A stretch of 64,000 nucleotides of DNA, taken from contig JANFNE010000009.1 in the NCBI GenBank assembly GCA_024867545.1, positions 310,001 to 374,000 of the forward strand, in the 5' to 3' direction. Positions within the stretch are counted from its first letter, which is position 1. Every line of letters starts with the position of its first letter. Under the pieces are notes generated by a model. It searched no databases, was not told the origin of the DNA, and was given only the letters and a program-made list of their open reading frames with translations. Shown here one piece after another: positions 51,635-63,300 of the stretch. A program made the translations under genes and the position numbers. The stretch is from Phytopythium helicoides. Lineage: Eukaryota; Oomycota; Peronosporomycetes; Pythiales; Pythiaceae.

Positions 51635-53805
51635 AGCTTTTCTGGCTTGGACCGTCCGATACGTTCGCTTTTCACGCCTCTAACACTGATACTTTCGACT
51701 CGAGTCCGCTTACATGGGCTGTGGAAGCGAACACTTCCCAATGGAAGGTTCCTGAGTCAGGAGAGTTGACTCAGCGTGCATCCGGGTGGACTTCACTCTA
51801 CGAAAAGTGCGAGAAGATATACCCCATCCGAAGTTCCGCAAAGGGATTCTTTCACACAGTTCGAGCGACAAACTGCCAGCTTGGGTTGTCCATCAAGCCA
51901 TACCGAGCGCAGGAAATCGTATTCACGGCTAGCTTGCGAGTAGACTCTGTCGCGTGGGCGAGCTGTCGCTTGCTACAGTTCAATCGACGACCGCAAGTTT
52001 GTCAAGAGAACCTCGTGGCGCAGTTTGCTTATCGATACAGGCTTGAACAGCCCCCTGTGACTCGAAACCAGGTCGTCGCTGTGCATTCGGACGCTGAGAA
52101 GGAGCTGCATAACATGCTAGAGCTCATCAGCCACAGTTATCCTCTCTCTGGAGTGGTATGTGGTCAAGGTTTCCAGTCTAGCAGTGGCGTCGGCGTCTTT
52201 GCTCCGGATCTTGTCGTGTGCGGGAGCCCAAATATGTTCAAGAGCGCGGTGATCGGATTTCACACGCCAGGATTTGGTGCTGTACACCGAGATCTGAGCT
52301 GGCTCACTGTAGACCGAGTGAACATCCTCGGACTAGAGCTCGTGACTCGACAAAACGTTCGGACCATCTACTCGCAGACGGTTTCCGAGAACGAAAACAT
52401 CGATGAGGAGGACTCTACAGAGATGATGATCGTCGAAACCAGCGCAGCCAATTTCTCCAGTTTTGGTCACTTCTACGTGCTTGTCGTGATATCAGACCTC
52501 ATGCTGTTTTGGCTACATGTGCGCGCGGCACAAGAGACTCACCATGCCTTCGGCATGTGGTGCTTGCTCGGGGATCCAAGGAGCCGCACTAGAAATGACC
52601 AACCGTTCGGGTGCTGGATGCTGCTGTATAGATCACTGCTCCGAAGTTCTCCCGTCATGATGCTCACTGCAGTTTCGGGTGTGCTCTCGTGGCTGCTGAT
52701 TCTTCCTCACTCAGTTGTATGGAAGTGGAGTGATACGACTCTCGGCAAACCGTACGCTTTGGTGACCACGATGCGTGTTTGGATGCTTGTGGTTTGCTGC
52801 ATCAATGTGTTATGGGGGATATTCGCGAATTTCGCAGAGGCTCGAGCGTACGCATTTGCGAAGCGGTCTTTTGTTAGCCTTACTGAGATCATGGCCATTA
52901 CCCTTGTCGTCATCTCCGTAGAGAGAGAGTTTATATTCTCGTTATCCGCCACCAAGTACGCGATCGATGGACAGCGCGTAGTTGACTCGACTTCATTTGC
53001 TGGCAGGACGGCATTTTCAAACTCGTACAACGAAGACTTGGACGGGTTTGGCACCACTCCACTATCGATACTGAAAGCGATCTTCTCGCCTCTATTCAAA
53101 GTCGTTGGGGAGACTACCGCGCTGGTGATAATCTATTCGCTGGTGAAGTACATTTTCAACTGCTCTCGCCGCAATGGTGGAAGCAACAGCGGAGCGGTCA
53201 ACCCCGTTCTCGTCACCACAGCAGATGACGACGACTCGCAAGTGCTCTTGTCATCGAGCAGCGATGTATCGGACATAGTCAATGAATCTGACGCCAAGCC
53301 CTACCGCCGGCTATCTCTCGAGGAACTCGCTGGTGAGCCGATCCGAGCCAGTGCGCTGGTGCGGAGCCAACTCGATTTCGAGCTGCGCGCCAATGGCGAG
53401 ATCTACCTACTACCAGAAACATACTTCGAGTCCGGCTTGATCACCAAAAACCAGTGCGTAAGGACTCGCCAGGGCTTTGCACGTATGATCCGCCGCCGGC
53501 TGGATGTGCGCAAATTCTTTCCACTAGCGTCGTCTTCCGGATCCTCAGTCATGTCAGCATCACTCTCGTCCGAGAAGATCTCAACCGTCTCTGCCAGAGT
53601 GTCCGCGTTGATCATGGCCACAGACGTGGAAACTACGGCCCTGTCGACCTCGTCCAAAACTACTAGGGTTCAGGAATTCACGGGCTCAGCACCGTCGACG
53701 ACGTCACCGCCACCAAGCCCACCCAAGAAGGTGCTGCACTCGCCACAGGAGCTGCGCGCCATGCGGCGCCGCAAAAGCACCACCGAGCTGCCGTCCCTTC
53801 ACTGA
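51535..53805 (+). CDS. Multi-pass membrane protein of unknown family
   Basis: 756 aa, no intron. An N-terminal hydrophobic segment (LTRLVLVIALFFVDLQDLVG) is followed by about 270 residues of probable non-cytosolic domain with paired Cys, then four to six membrane segments: FYVLVVISDLMLFWLHV, SSPVMMLTAVSGVLSWLLIL, VWMLVVCCINVLWGIFANFA, LTEIMAITLVVISVEREFIF and LKAIFSPLFKVVGETTALVI. The C-terminal 220 residues are hydrophilic and Ser-rich with basic PPKK and RRRKS stretches, presumably cytosolic. No domain is recognised; this N-domain-plus-helices layout resembles lineage-specific oomycete membrane families. ATG 51535 immediately precedes the hydrophobic start; upstream frames are closed. Confidence 0.8.
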   Translation: MKGFARPLDAALPLTRLVLVIALFFVDLQDLVGKLFWLGPSDTFAFHASNTDTFDSSPLTWAVEANTSQWKVPESGELTQRASGWTSLYEKCEKIYPIRSSAKGFFHTVRATNCQLGLSIKPYRAQEIVFTASLRVDSVAWASCRLLQFNRRPQVCQENLVAQFAYRYRLEQPPVTRNQVVAVHSDAEKELHNMLELISHSYPLSGVVCGQGFQSSSGVGVFAPDLVVCGSPNMFKSAVIGFHTPGFGAVHRDLSWLTVDRVNILGLELVTRQNVRTIYSQTVSENENIDEEDSTEMMIVETSAANFSSFGHFYVLVVISDLMLFWLHVRAAQETHHAFGMWCLLGDPRSRTRNDQPFGCWMLLYRSLLRSSPVMMLTAVSGVLSWLLILPHSVVWKWSDTTLGKPYALVTTMRVWMLVVCCINVLWGIFANFAEARAYAFAKRSFVSLTEIMAITLVVISVEREFIFSLSATKYAIDGQRVVDSTSFAGRTAFSNSYNEDLDGFGTTPLSILKAIFSPLFKVVGETTALVIIYSLVKYIFNCSRRNGGSNSGAVNPVLVTTADDDDSQVLLSSSSDVSDIVNESDAKPYRRLSLEELAGEPIRASALVRSQLDFELRANGEIYLLPETYFESGLITKNQCVRTRQGFARMIRRRLDVRKFFPLASSSGSSVMSASLSSEKISTVSARVSALIMATDVETTALSTSSKTTRVQEFTGSAPSTTSPPPSPPKKVLHSPQELRAMRRRKSTTELPSLH

Positions 53806-54073
53806 GCTTGAGCTCGCAAGTTATCATCGCCACTGGTAATGTTTAGAGAGGACTGTAGTAAAGGTGCGGGGAGCACCATCCACTTCAACTTGGGTGTGTC
53901 ATCGTTTGCGCATTCCAAGTACGTTTCGACCCTGGAGTGACGTCGATCGATGCGTCACATGTCACAGGTAGTCGAGCGGATGAGTGGACACGTACCCCTT
54001 CACCTTGGCTGTCACATCATGCGCCCGCATTGGCCTCGGCCCGCCTCAGTTGCGGATCTCTCTACCTCTAGCT

Positions 54074-55274
54074 ATGAGCGTGCTGGACGACAAGGGCGAG
54101 CAGTCGCCGCTGCTGCAGCTGCCGGTGACGGCGGGCGAGCACAAGCCGAGCGATGAGCAGCAGCGTCGGCCACCGGCGCTGCTCGGCATCTCGTTCGTGG
54201 CGGCGTCGGCGCTGTCTTTCAGCCTCATGACGGCGTGCATCAAGTTCAACACGTACTACATGACCTCCATGGAGGCAGTGTTCTGGCGCTCTTTCGCGGC
54301 CTTCCTACTCAACTACGTGCGTTCGCATTGGTGCTGCGGTGGTGTGAGCTGCGGCTGACTTGGTTGGTGCGGAACGATGCTATCTAGGTCACCATCCTGT
54401 ACCGCGGACAGAGTCTGCATGTGGACGTCCACCAGCGCAAGATGCTGCTGTTCCGGTGCTTCGCGGGCTTCTGCTCGACGGCGTTCGGCTTCTACGCCGT
54501 CTCGCAGATGGTCATGGCCGACGCCAGCGCCATCAAGTTCACGAGCCCCATCCTGACCTTCTTCTTCGTACGATGCTGCCGTGGTGACATCGTAATGCAC
54601 CACCACCTCGCTAACGCGCATACGTGCCATGTTTTCGCAGGGCGCCTGCATCCTGCACGAGCGCATCGACGTGCCCAGCCTCGCATGCGCGTGCCTGTCG
54701 TTCGTCGGGCTCATGTGCGTGGTGCGTCCGGGCTTCCTCTTCGGCGATGGCAACTCGGTCGTGGCGTCGACCGGTGGCTCCTGGCTGCCCGTGGCCGTGG
54801 CGCTGCTTGGCGCCGTCTCGCAGTCGTTCGTGTTCATCACGGTGCGCCAGCTCAAGGGTCTGGACGTGCTCGTGGTCGTGCACTACTTCCTGCTCTTCGT
54901 CTCGATCGTCTCGTTCACCATCCTCGCGCTCTTCGAGCGGGTACGCGCAGCGCTCCACCCACTGCATCTCCATGCAGCTCTAACGCCTCAACCTGTGCCT
55001 GCAGAGCGAGTTCGTGGTCCCCTCGACGCCGCAGCTGTGGGCCGTGATCGCTGCGTGCGGCGTCACCACCTTCGCCGGGCAGCTGTTCCTCACCAAGGGC
55101 CTGCAGCTCGAGAAGGCCGGCATCGCGTCCGCCATGCGCTACCTGGACGTGGTCTTCGTGTTCATCTGGGACGCGCTGCTGCTGCACGAGCGCATTAGCC
55201 ACTGGAGCGTGCTCGGCGCGCTCATCATCACGCTCAGCGCCGTGGTCATCGCCTTGCGCAAAGCTCGCGCTTGA
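54074..55274 (+). CDS. EamA/DMT (SLC35G-like) transporter 1, four exons
   Basis: 330 aa. Exons 54074-54316, 54388-54567, 54641-54940 and 55005-55274 join in frame. It has two EamA halves with about ten helices: ALLGISFVAASALSFSLMTA, MEAVFWRSFAAFLLNY, YAVSQMVMADASAIKFTSPI, GACILHERIDVPSLACACLS, VSQSFVFITVRQLKGLDVLV, GQLFLTKGLQLEKAGIASAM, VVFVFIWDALLLHERISHWS. This is the drug/metabolite-transporter superfamily (RhaT/SLC35G group); substrate unknown. It has one intron (54941-55004) that the two downstream copies lack at that place. It lies 266 bp after the membrane-protein gene, same strand, and is the least similar of three tandem copies. Confidence 0.9.
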
Positions 55275-55740
55275 GGCGGCTACAGAGCGCGCCAGAGCGC
55301 CGCGGAGACCGCGTTCGGACCGCGGGAGAGCTGCGCAGGCGCTGGCTCTTGTAGAGGCGCTCGCGCGACGCACAGGATGCGACGGCGCCGCGCAGGGGAG
55401 CAGCAAGCGACGGCCATGTTCGCTGGATGCGCCTCATGGTGGTCGTGGCCACACGATTGTTCGACGTATGCGACGCTGTCGACGCTATTTTTAGCGACCA
55501 CTACGGACCGTTCTGATTGGCTGGAAACAGCGTTTACTCCTAGCCCTATAGAGAATCCACCAATCATAACGCAGATAATGATAATGTTAGATTCCCGTGT
55601 CCGTTCATGGGTCATTTCGCAATTGGCGCCGCCGAAGGGAAGTGACCAGCGATCCATCGACATCTCCAGGACGTTAGAGGACTGCAGGAGACCTCGGAAG
55701 ACCTCGCAGGACACCAGAGGACGCTGGAGGACGCTGCACA
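55275..55740. other. Intergenic between DMT1 and DMT2
   Basis: 466 bp, with the core promoter of DMT2 at 55612-55625. The 5' leader 55626-55740 carries GGAGGAC/GGACACC-type short repeats also seen before DMT3. No gene. Confidence 0.5.
55612..55625 (+). promoter_or_regulatory. Oomycete core promoter (Inr+FPR) of DMT2
   Basis: TCATTTCGCAATTG, followed by GCGCCG. DMT3 has the related TGCATTTCGCATTTG at 58640-58654 in the same position. It lies 116 bp upstream of the start codon. Confidence 0.78.
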
Positions 55741-56876
55741 ATGTCCATCACGACCGCGGAGGACCAGGAGAAGCGCGCGCTGCTGCCCACGACGGCGGCG
55801 GACGCCGCCAAGAGCGAGCGCCAGCCGCACGCGCTGCTCGGCATGGCGTGCGTTGCGTTGTCGGCCGTCTGCTTCAGTCTAATGTCGACGCTGCTCAAGT
55901 ACAACACCTACTCCATGACTTCGCTTGAGGCTATCTTCTGGCGATCCATCTTCGCGCTGCTGCTCAACTACGTGCGTGCATTCGCCTCAAGACCTGCATG
56001 GTTGTGATGCGAAATGTGTGCTGACAGCGGTTGATGCATGCTTGTTGATACAGTCCGCCATTTGGTACAATGGCATGAGCACGTACGTGGCACCCGAGGA
56101 GCGCGCCATGCTCTTCTACCGCTGCCTCGCGGGCTTCTCGTCCATCTCGTTCGCCTTCTACGCCGTCTCGCAGATGGTGCTGGCCGACGCGAGCGTCATT
56201 GTGTTCACGAGTCCCGTGTTCACTTTTTTCCTCGTGCGTCTCGCATTGTCTTTGTTTTCTGTTGTTTCTTTTTCTCGTCTTCGTGCTGACTCTGTTTGGT
56301 ATTTGTCAACAGGGTGCGTGCCTGCTGCACGAACACATTGACATCCCGAGCTTCGCGTGCGCCATCCTGTCCTTCGGCGGCCTCATCTGCGTCGTGCGTC
56401 CGGGATTCATCTTTGGCTACGACCACGAGACGGCAGCGACGGACGGCTCCTGGCTGTCCATTTGCTCGGCACTGCTCGGTGCCATTGGCCAGGCGTTTGT
56501 GTTCGTCACGGTGCGCAAGCTCAAGAACATCCACTTCCTCGTCATCGTGCACTACTTCATGATCTCGAGCATTATCGGGTCGCTGGTACTCATTGCCGTC
56601 TTCCAGCAACCGTTCGTGATCCCCGGCACGTGGACGCTGTGGGCGGCCGTCGTGTTCTCGGGGGTGTTCACCTTCACTGGTCAGATGCTCCTCACGAAGG
56701 GATTCCAGCTGGAGAAGGCTGGCGTCGCGTCCGTCATGCGCTACCTGGATGTTGTGTGCGTGTTTATCTGGGACGATCTGCTTCTGGGCGAGGTGATCAA
56801 CTACTGGAGCGTGGTCGGCGCGGCCATCATTTGCGCGAGCGCAGCTGTGATCGCACTACGCAAAGCACACCAGTAA
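55741..56876 (+). CDS. EamA/DMT (SLC35G-like) transporter 2, three exons
   Basis: 324 aa. Exons 55741-55971, 56054-56233 and 56313-56876. Same helical plan as DMT1: ALLGMACVALSAVCFSLMST, SLEAIFWRSIFALLLNY, YAVSQMVLADASVIVFTSPV, GACLLHEHIDIPSFACAILS, GQAFVFVTVRKLKNIHFLVI, GQMLLTKGFQLEKAGVASVM, VVCVFIWDDLLLGEVINYWS. The first two introns are at the same places as in DMT1, but the third is absent, giving a continuous VFQQPFVIPGTWTLWAAVV. From 55921 to 56865 the DNA, including both introns, nearly equals DMT3. Substrate unknown. Confidence 0.9.
55921..56865 (+). repeat. Direct duplication unit 1 (pairs with 58939-59883)
   Basis: 945 bp from within exon 1 to ten bases before the stop, equal to 58939-59883 with about three substitutions seen (two in intron 1, one in exon 2) and no indel. 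Confidence 0.9.
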
Positions 56877-58638
56877 TTCGGTGTGTATTGGGAACCGCGT
56901 TGCTGCTGTATCGGATTTAGTTTATGGCTTTTTCGCGGTAATAGAGCATTTGTTCGGTCATAGCTGAGTCGATAGGCTGAGTAGTGTTTGAAGTTGATTC
57001 TTTGAACGATCTTTTTGTGGGCAGATTTGAGCAAACAATCCTCACGAAAACCAGTTTGACCACTCTTTTGTGGAGAGTTGTCAGTGGTTTCCACCGAGTC
57101 AACACCACTCTATTCGAACGAAGCAACTGGCGTGAAGCAGGTAAAATCACAAAGTTCCTCCTCTTGAACGTCTACGTTTGTGCAAGACTATCGACAGTTT
57201 GGTTAAATGCATGCTTTGCTCTGATCAAAGCGTATTGAGAGTGCTGGAAAGGCGTAGAATCAAAGCAACACCGACAAAATTGCGAATAGGATTATATACG
57301 ATGCTAGCTATAGCACTCATCGAGGATGAAAGCGAGTTACGAGTTTTGAAGAAGAAGAAGTCAAGTGAGTCAAGCTGCAACAGGAGGCATTCATGCAGAA
57401 TCTAACTTTCGGCATTTGGAATTTCATCACAAAACAAAAAGCAACGCACACAGAAACCTAAATCAAGGCCATCAGCGATCGAAGGTCGCAGGGCTGAATA
57501 ACGCGGACATTTTTCGCCTACACGGAATTGCTTCCAGCAAGTGTACAGTTAATGGGAGTCTCAACCGGCGCTACATCTCGAGGATTGGAAGGCACACAAT
57601 TTTGCCTGACGAAATGCTGCCGTTTGCTGGGTTTGACCCCAGACATGAGTTGGAACGTTATCTGTGCTACGACTGAGCAGCTAGCGTTAAGTGCAAACCG
57701 AAAGCCTTCGCAGCAATCGCCGGGCAGTTGGGTCTTGCCTCTAAAATGTTCTACGAGCACTAGAAAGAAAACTTGAGAAGGTGTCGACGCGGCGCAACAG
57801 ATGCGGTAATTGACACTGATAGTTTTGCTGTTCGAGTTGTTCAACCAGTATATGCCGTGCATATGGCGCAATTTGCCATGTTATCATGTGTGCAATATTG
57901 GCCCCTTCATGGCGGCTCTGCGCTCTAAGCGAAGACAGACAAAGAAACTGTCGTTCCATGATGCTCCGAGGCAAGCAGTCCTCAAAACAGCCCAGCTTGC
58001 ATCGTGTAAGGTAGCCACGCCGACGAAGCAGATGCGCTAATCATTGTGAACGGCCTCTCTCTGCTCACAGCTAATCGAAGGCTCAGTCATGGGACCAACA
58101 AACTAGTTTCTACCGTAGAGGATGGAGTAGCGTTGGCACGTGTAGTAGGGAGCTGTTGCCTGCTTTGGTGCCAACGCTTTGGTGACGTCAGTCTGTCTTC
58201 TCCTCGACGCGAGTGATGACTTGCGCAAGAAGGACCAACGATGGGGGATAGGAATGCACGGAGAAATCGTGTCGGAGCGTACCCATGTCGAGCGTTGGAC
58301 TCTCTCCAAGACAGGATTATAGAACGTCACCGCTGAGCCGGTACTCACGGCAGAGCATGGTGTAGTGGCAGCGGGTAGATTCGCTTCCATTATCGTTGCT
58401 CTGCTTGAAAACTTTCGACCTAATGGAGCGACATCTCAAGTTTAAACGTTGTCGGGAGATCCGGCGAACCACCGGAGCGTCACTGCTAGAGCAACTCTGT
58501 TGATGTCCTGTTTTGGGATTGGGATCAGCGTCGAAACCAAAACGTTTGCGGCGACGGAGAGCATCACCCGAGCTGTCAACTGCGACAACTGAAAGTTGTT
58601 AGCGCTTGCTGACCACCACACCCGTGATATCGAACTTG
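56877..58638. other. Intergenic between DMT2 and DMT3, about 1.8 kb
   Basis: AT-richer than its surroundings at 56900-57420 and without a convincing gene. A minus-strand frame (57518-57871) and others were examined and not supported. No terminal repeats or transposase motif seen, though the base composition would allow a decayed insertion. Confidence 0.4.
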
Positions 58639-58639
58639 G

Positions 58640-58654
58640 TGCATTTCGCATTTG
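58640..58654 (+). promoter_or_regulatory. Core promoter element of DMT3
   Basis: TGCATTTCGCATTTG, aligned with the DMT2 initiator and flanking element; the first position of the TCA core is changed to GCA. It lies about 105 bp upstream of the start codon. Confidence 0.6.
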
Positions 58655-58758
58655 GCGCCGTTGGAGAACAAACTAGACGACCCATCTGCTTCTCCAGGAC
58701 GCTGCGGGACCACAGGAGGCATCGGAAGACCTCGCAGGACACCAGAGGACGCGGCACC

Positions 58759-59894
58759 ATGTCCGTCACGACCGCGGAGGACCAAGACAAGCTCGAGCCC
58801 CTGTTGCCGACGACACACATGACCACTAAAAGCGAGCGCCAACCACATGCGCTGCTCGGCATGGCATGCGTCGCTCTAGCGTCGGTTTGCTTCAGTCTCA
58901 TGTCTACAGCGATCAAATTTGACACCTACTCCATGTCGTCGCTTGAGGCTATCTTCTGGCGATCCATCTTCGCGCTGCTGCTCAACTACGTGCGTGCATT
59001 CGCCTCAAGACCTGCATAGTTGTGATGCGAAATGTGTGCTGACTGCGGTTGATGCATGCTTGTTGATACAGTCCGCTATTTGGTACAATGGCATGAGCAC
59101 GTACGTGGCACCCGAGGAGCGCGCCATGCTCTTCTACCGCTGCCTCGCGGGCTTCTCGTCCATCTCGTTCGCCTTCTACGCCGTCTCGCAGATGGTGCTG
59201 GCCGACGCGAGCGTCATTGTGTTCACGAGTCCCGTGTTCACTTTTTTCCTCGTGCGTCTCGCATTGTCTTTGTTTTCTGTTGTTTCTTTTTCTCGTCTTC
59301 GTGCTGACTCTGTTTGGTATTTGTCAACAGGGTGCGTGCCTGCTGCACGAACACATTGACATCCCGAGCTTCGCGTGCGCCATCCTGTCCTTCGGCGGCC
59401 TCATCTGCGTCGTGCGTCCGGGATTCATCTTTGGCTACGACCACGAGACGGCAGCGACGGACGGCTCCTGGCTGTCCATTTGCTCGGCACTGCTCGGTGC
59501 CATTGGCCAGGCGTTTGTGTTCGTCACGGTGCGCAAGCTCAAGAACATCCACTTCCTCGTCATCGTGCACTACTTCATGATCTCGAGCATTATCGGGTCG
59601 CTGGTACTCATTGCCGTCTTCCAGCAACCGTTCGTGATCCCCGGCACGTGGACGCTGTGGGCGGCCGTCGTGTTCTCGGGGGTGTTCACCTTCACTGGTC
59701 AGATGCTCCTCACGAAGGGATTCCAGCTGGAGAAGGCTGGCGTCGCGTCCGTCATGCGCTACCTGGATGTTGTGTGCGTGTTTATCTGGGACGATCTGCT
59801 TCTGGGCGAGGTGATCAACTACTGGAGCGTGGTCGGCGCGGCCATCATTTGCGCGAGCGCAGCTGTGATCGCACTACGCAAAGTCCGTCAGTGA
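58759..59894 (+). CDS. EamA/DMT (SLC35G-like) transporter 3, three exons
   Basis: 324 aa. Exons 58759-58989, 59072-59251 and 59331-59894, each offset by exactly 3018 bp from DMT2. The N-terminal 60 residues differ from DMT2 (MSVTTAEDQDKLEPLLPTTH, VALASVCFSLMSTAIKFDTY), but from SLEAIFWRSIFALLLNY to AAVIALRK the proteins are identical. The end is KVRQ versus KAHQ in DMT2. Such a sharp change within exon 1 points to gene conversion or a recent duplication followed by selection on the N terminus. Substrate unknown. Confidence 0.9.
58939..59883 (+). repeat. Direct duplication unit 2 (pairs with 55921-56865)
   Basis: Partner of the 945-bp unit described for DMT2, direct orientation, offset 3018 bp. 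Confidence 0.9.
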
Positions 59895-60347
59895 GCATAA
59901 CGCAGGTCTGACTGAAATGACCCTCACCGAATTAGAGCAGCAGTGGAGCTGTTTTGCGCTGAGTTGGTGTATCCACTGTTCTGCAGCCCGTGCTCAGGCT
60001 TCAGGTTGTGATGAACGAGCAAGTGGTGATATCCAACAACCTGGCTGCTCGATGGCTTCACATGATGCAATGGGCGACCTGGAGCTGATCGCTTTCAAGA
60101 TTGTCTACACTTAGCATCTGTACAAAATCTCCTAGCGTGGCTGCGTGTGCTTGACTTCTTCTACCAGCTTCCACGCATCTCGTTGCGATAACTACCATGA
60201 GGTCGGTGGTCACAGTCAACTGCCACTGGATGGCTACTCTTTTGCGCGCCATCACAGACTAGTCACTCATCCAACTACCACTCCCCCAGTATACGTCACT
60301 ATAAAGCGGGAGCTCTTCGGCATTGGCGCCTACACCGCACAACGCGC
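59895..60347. other. Intergenic before the kinesin-like gene
   Basis: 453 bp. A TATAAAG sequence at about 60299-60305 and a GGCATTGGC initiator-like site near 60319-60327 precede the kinesin-like start at 60348. No other gene. Confidence 0.45.
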
Positions 60348-63300
60348 ATGCCAATGCGCCGACCCTTGGAGTCGCCGCCTTCGCCGCCGCCGCCGCGCGT
60401 CATGGAGCGCGCGCACGTGGTCGTGCGCCTCGGGGACGGCGCTGCACCGTCTCAGGACCTCGTGGGCCAAGTTTCAGCTCCGCAGCGGCTCGGGATCAGC
60501 CGCACGAGCGCCGCGAGCGTGCGCCTCGAGCACAGCGACATGTCGCCTGGCGTCGCCAGCATCTCGTTCGAGCGCGTGTTCGACGCGCAGCAGCCGCCGG
60601 CCGAGCTGTTCCGGGAGAGTTTGGCGCCTGCAGTGGACGCGGCGGTGGGTGGTCGAGCGGCCACGGCGGTGTTCGCAGGCGCTGAGGGGGCCGGCAAGTC
60701 GTTCCTGTGCCACGGAGACGCGGACAGCAGGGTGCCAGGTGGGGTCGCGAGGAAGGAAGCTGCAGTTGTGGAGGATGGAGGACTGATGGAGTGGCTGTCG
60801 GTGGATCAGGCGTCGCGACGCTCGCTATTCGACATGTATTTCGCCAGCTTGAGGGGCTCAGGGGTTGGTTCGAGGAGACTGATGCTGTGGGGTGAGGTGT
60901 GAACGTGCTAATTGCTGTGCTCGTGATGAGCAGATGACGAGTGCCAGGTTCTGCTGACTTGTATCGGCGTGGGGGACGGAGGGGACGTGCTTGACTTTAC
61001 CCTGACGAGCGAAGGTGTCCAGCCCAGTGTTATCCCGCCCAGCAGCTGGAGGAATTCGATGGCTTCGTGTCTCCTCGAGCGCTCGGTGCGAGTTAAAAGC
61101 TCGGAAGAAGGAGTGCACCTGTACTCGCGAGCGCGAATAGCGAGTGGTGAACGGGATTTTGTGCTAGCTCTGCACATTGAAATGCTCGCGGACGCGCGAG
61201 TCCGGCAAGGACGGTTCGTGTGCATCGATATTCACGGAAGGTAGGTCGGTCTGTTAGTCCTCTGGTATGAGTTGCAGACCTCAAACTGACGTGATTTGCG
61301 TGGGGCTCAGCTCGATCATGGATCCTGAAGGAGGGAAAGTCGTGGATCCGGCACTCCTATCGTCTAAACGTCAAACGCCATGCTTTGACGACACCCATTT
61401 CCCCATCAACCGTCCTCTCAGCGAGGCGTTCGGCTCGTTCTTGGGCAACGACAACGCGACTTACGTTATTGTCGCAATTAAGAAAGCGACGCAGTACCAG
61501 CAACAGGTTCGTTGCCCGCGGAGGCCGTGTGCCGGACGTGCTATTGATACTGATCTTGCGTTGTTGCCTTTACGAAACGCAGGCCATCCAGTCTTTGCTA
61601 TTTGCTTGCAAGGCAAAAGATATCCGGAGCATCTGTACCATATCCTATTTATCCGGGTTCACCGTCGCTACAAGCAGTACCAGTACCACTAGAAACAATA
61701 GTACCAATAGGAGCGACATCATCCATGCAGACAAAGGGCCCAGAAACGATAGCCACAGCAGTTCAGCAAACCAAGAGCAAACACGGTTTCCGCAGACAAA
61801 CCCCGTAGCGAAGACGGATACGCATCACCGCCTAGCTCTTCAGATACCCCCGGCGCCTGAGATGTAAGTACTTCAGTCTTTTGCCGTACTTCAGTCTTTT
61901 GCCGGATGTATCGTCCTATTTTACATCTAACGGACAATTGATCCATGCAGACCACCCATGAGCAGAGTGATTAACACAGAAGTCGCCGAGGCGACGCTGA
62001 TCTCAAATCGACTCTTCTCCACGCTTGGTTCGGCACCGTCGTCACCTACAGCGATTGGCCATGTTGCAGCACTTGCCCAGAAACGCGCGGCTGTTTCAGT
62101 CAGGCTTCGGAAGGCGTACGAGATAGCGAAGGCAGCGACTGCGAGCAAATCTCTGGCAAGTGATGAAAATGCCAGCGCTCCTCCGCTAACTCCGAGGTCA
62201 AACCAGGATGTCTATGAATCGGATTGCTCGTCCGACCGTGTTATTTCGTCCCGGACGCTCGCGCTTCACCATGCGGCCGATGCGATACTAGCATCATCGG
62301 GACGCTCTCCTCGCTCAAATGACATGAGTTTGCTTCAAAAGTTAGAGCTCATCCGACTGAAGCAGGATGAACTCGAGCGGGCGTTGGCTCACGAATTGTC
62401 CGTGAAAGAGAAGTGCGTCGATCGGATCTCCAAACTTACGCAAACCATGGGAGTGCAAGTTGCTGAACACGAAAAAAATATGGCTAATGCAATCGCCGCG
62501 AGGCAGGCAGCAGAGGCAAAGACACGCGAGATGGAAGCGAAGTTCACTAGTGTAGCTGGGGAAATCTCATCACTTCAGCAACAAGTTGCGGCAATGAAGA
62601 TGGCGGCGGCGAATGCCATGAGTGCGGCATCTACGTTGACTAGCGGAGCACAAGAAGTCTCTGACCTGCCATCGCCCCCTAGGACTTGCAACTGCAAAAA
62701 CGAAGAACGCGCCATGGTTCAGGGATTTGCCACGAAATTGGAGCAGGCCATGCAGGATGCCAAGGGAGTCGTCGAGTTCAAAAACGGCATTATTCGAGAT
62801 TTAGAGACTCGTTTGCGTGATGCAGAGAATCGATGCACAGAGAGCAACGCCAGTTTCGAGCGTGAAAAGACCCGCCTTTCGAGCGAACATGCGGTGCTAC
62901 GCGGGACAGTCGACCAACTGCGAAGGCAACTCTTGGCCAAGGACGAGCAAATTCGTGATGAAACGTTTCGAACACAGCAAGATCAGGCCGATTTGATGGT
63001 CAAAATGGCACAGCTGACTCTTGATGTCGAGACTCAGCGCAAGCAATGGATAGAGAGCGAGGAAACACTCAAGGCTAGTCTGTCAAAGATGGAAGCCGAT
63101 GGAAAGCAGGCTGCGTCCGCATTGAAAAGGGTAACGGAGCAGCTTGAGACTTTGACTGTGAGCAGCGATGAGGTGAAGCGAAAGTATGTGGCGCTACAGG
63201 CGGCTCATGCAGCAGCTGAGGCGACGCTTCAACGTCAGGAGGTTCAGCTGAGTGACCAAAAGCACGACATTGAGGTCCACAGTCTCGTGCGCAAGCTAAC

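Noticed and set aside
56877..58638. Possible transposon remnant between DMT2 and DMT3
   Set aside because: Composition is unusual, but no terminal repeats, target duplication, reverse transcriptase or transposase motif was found.
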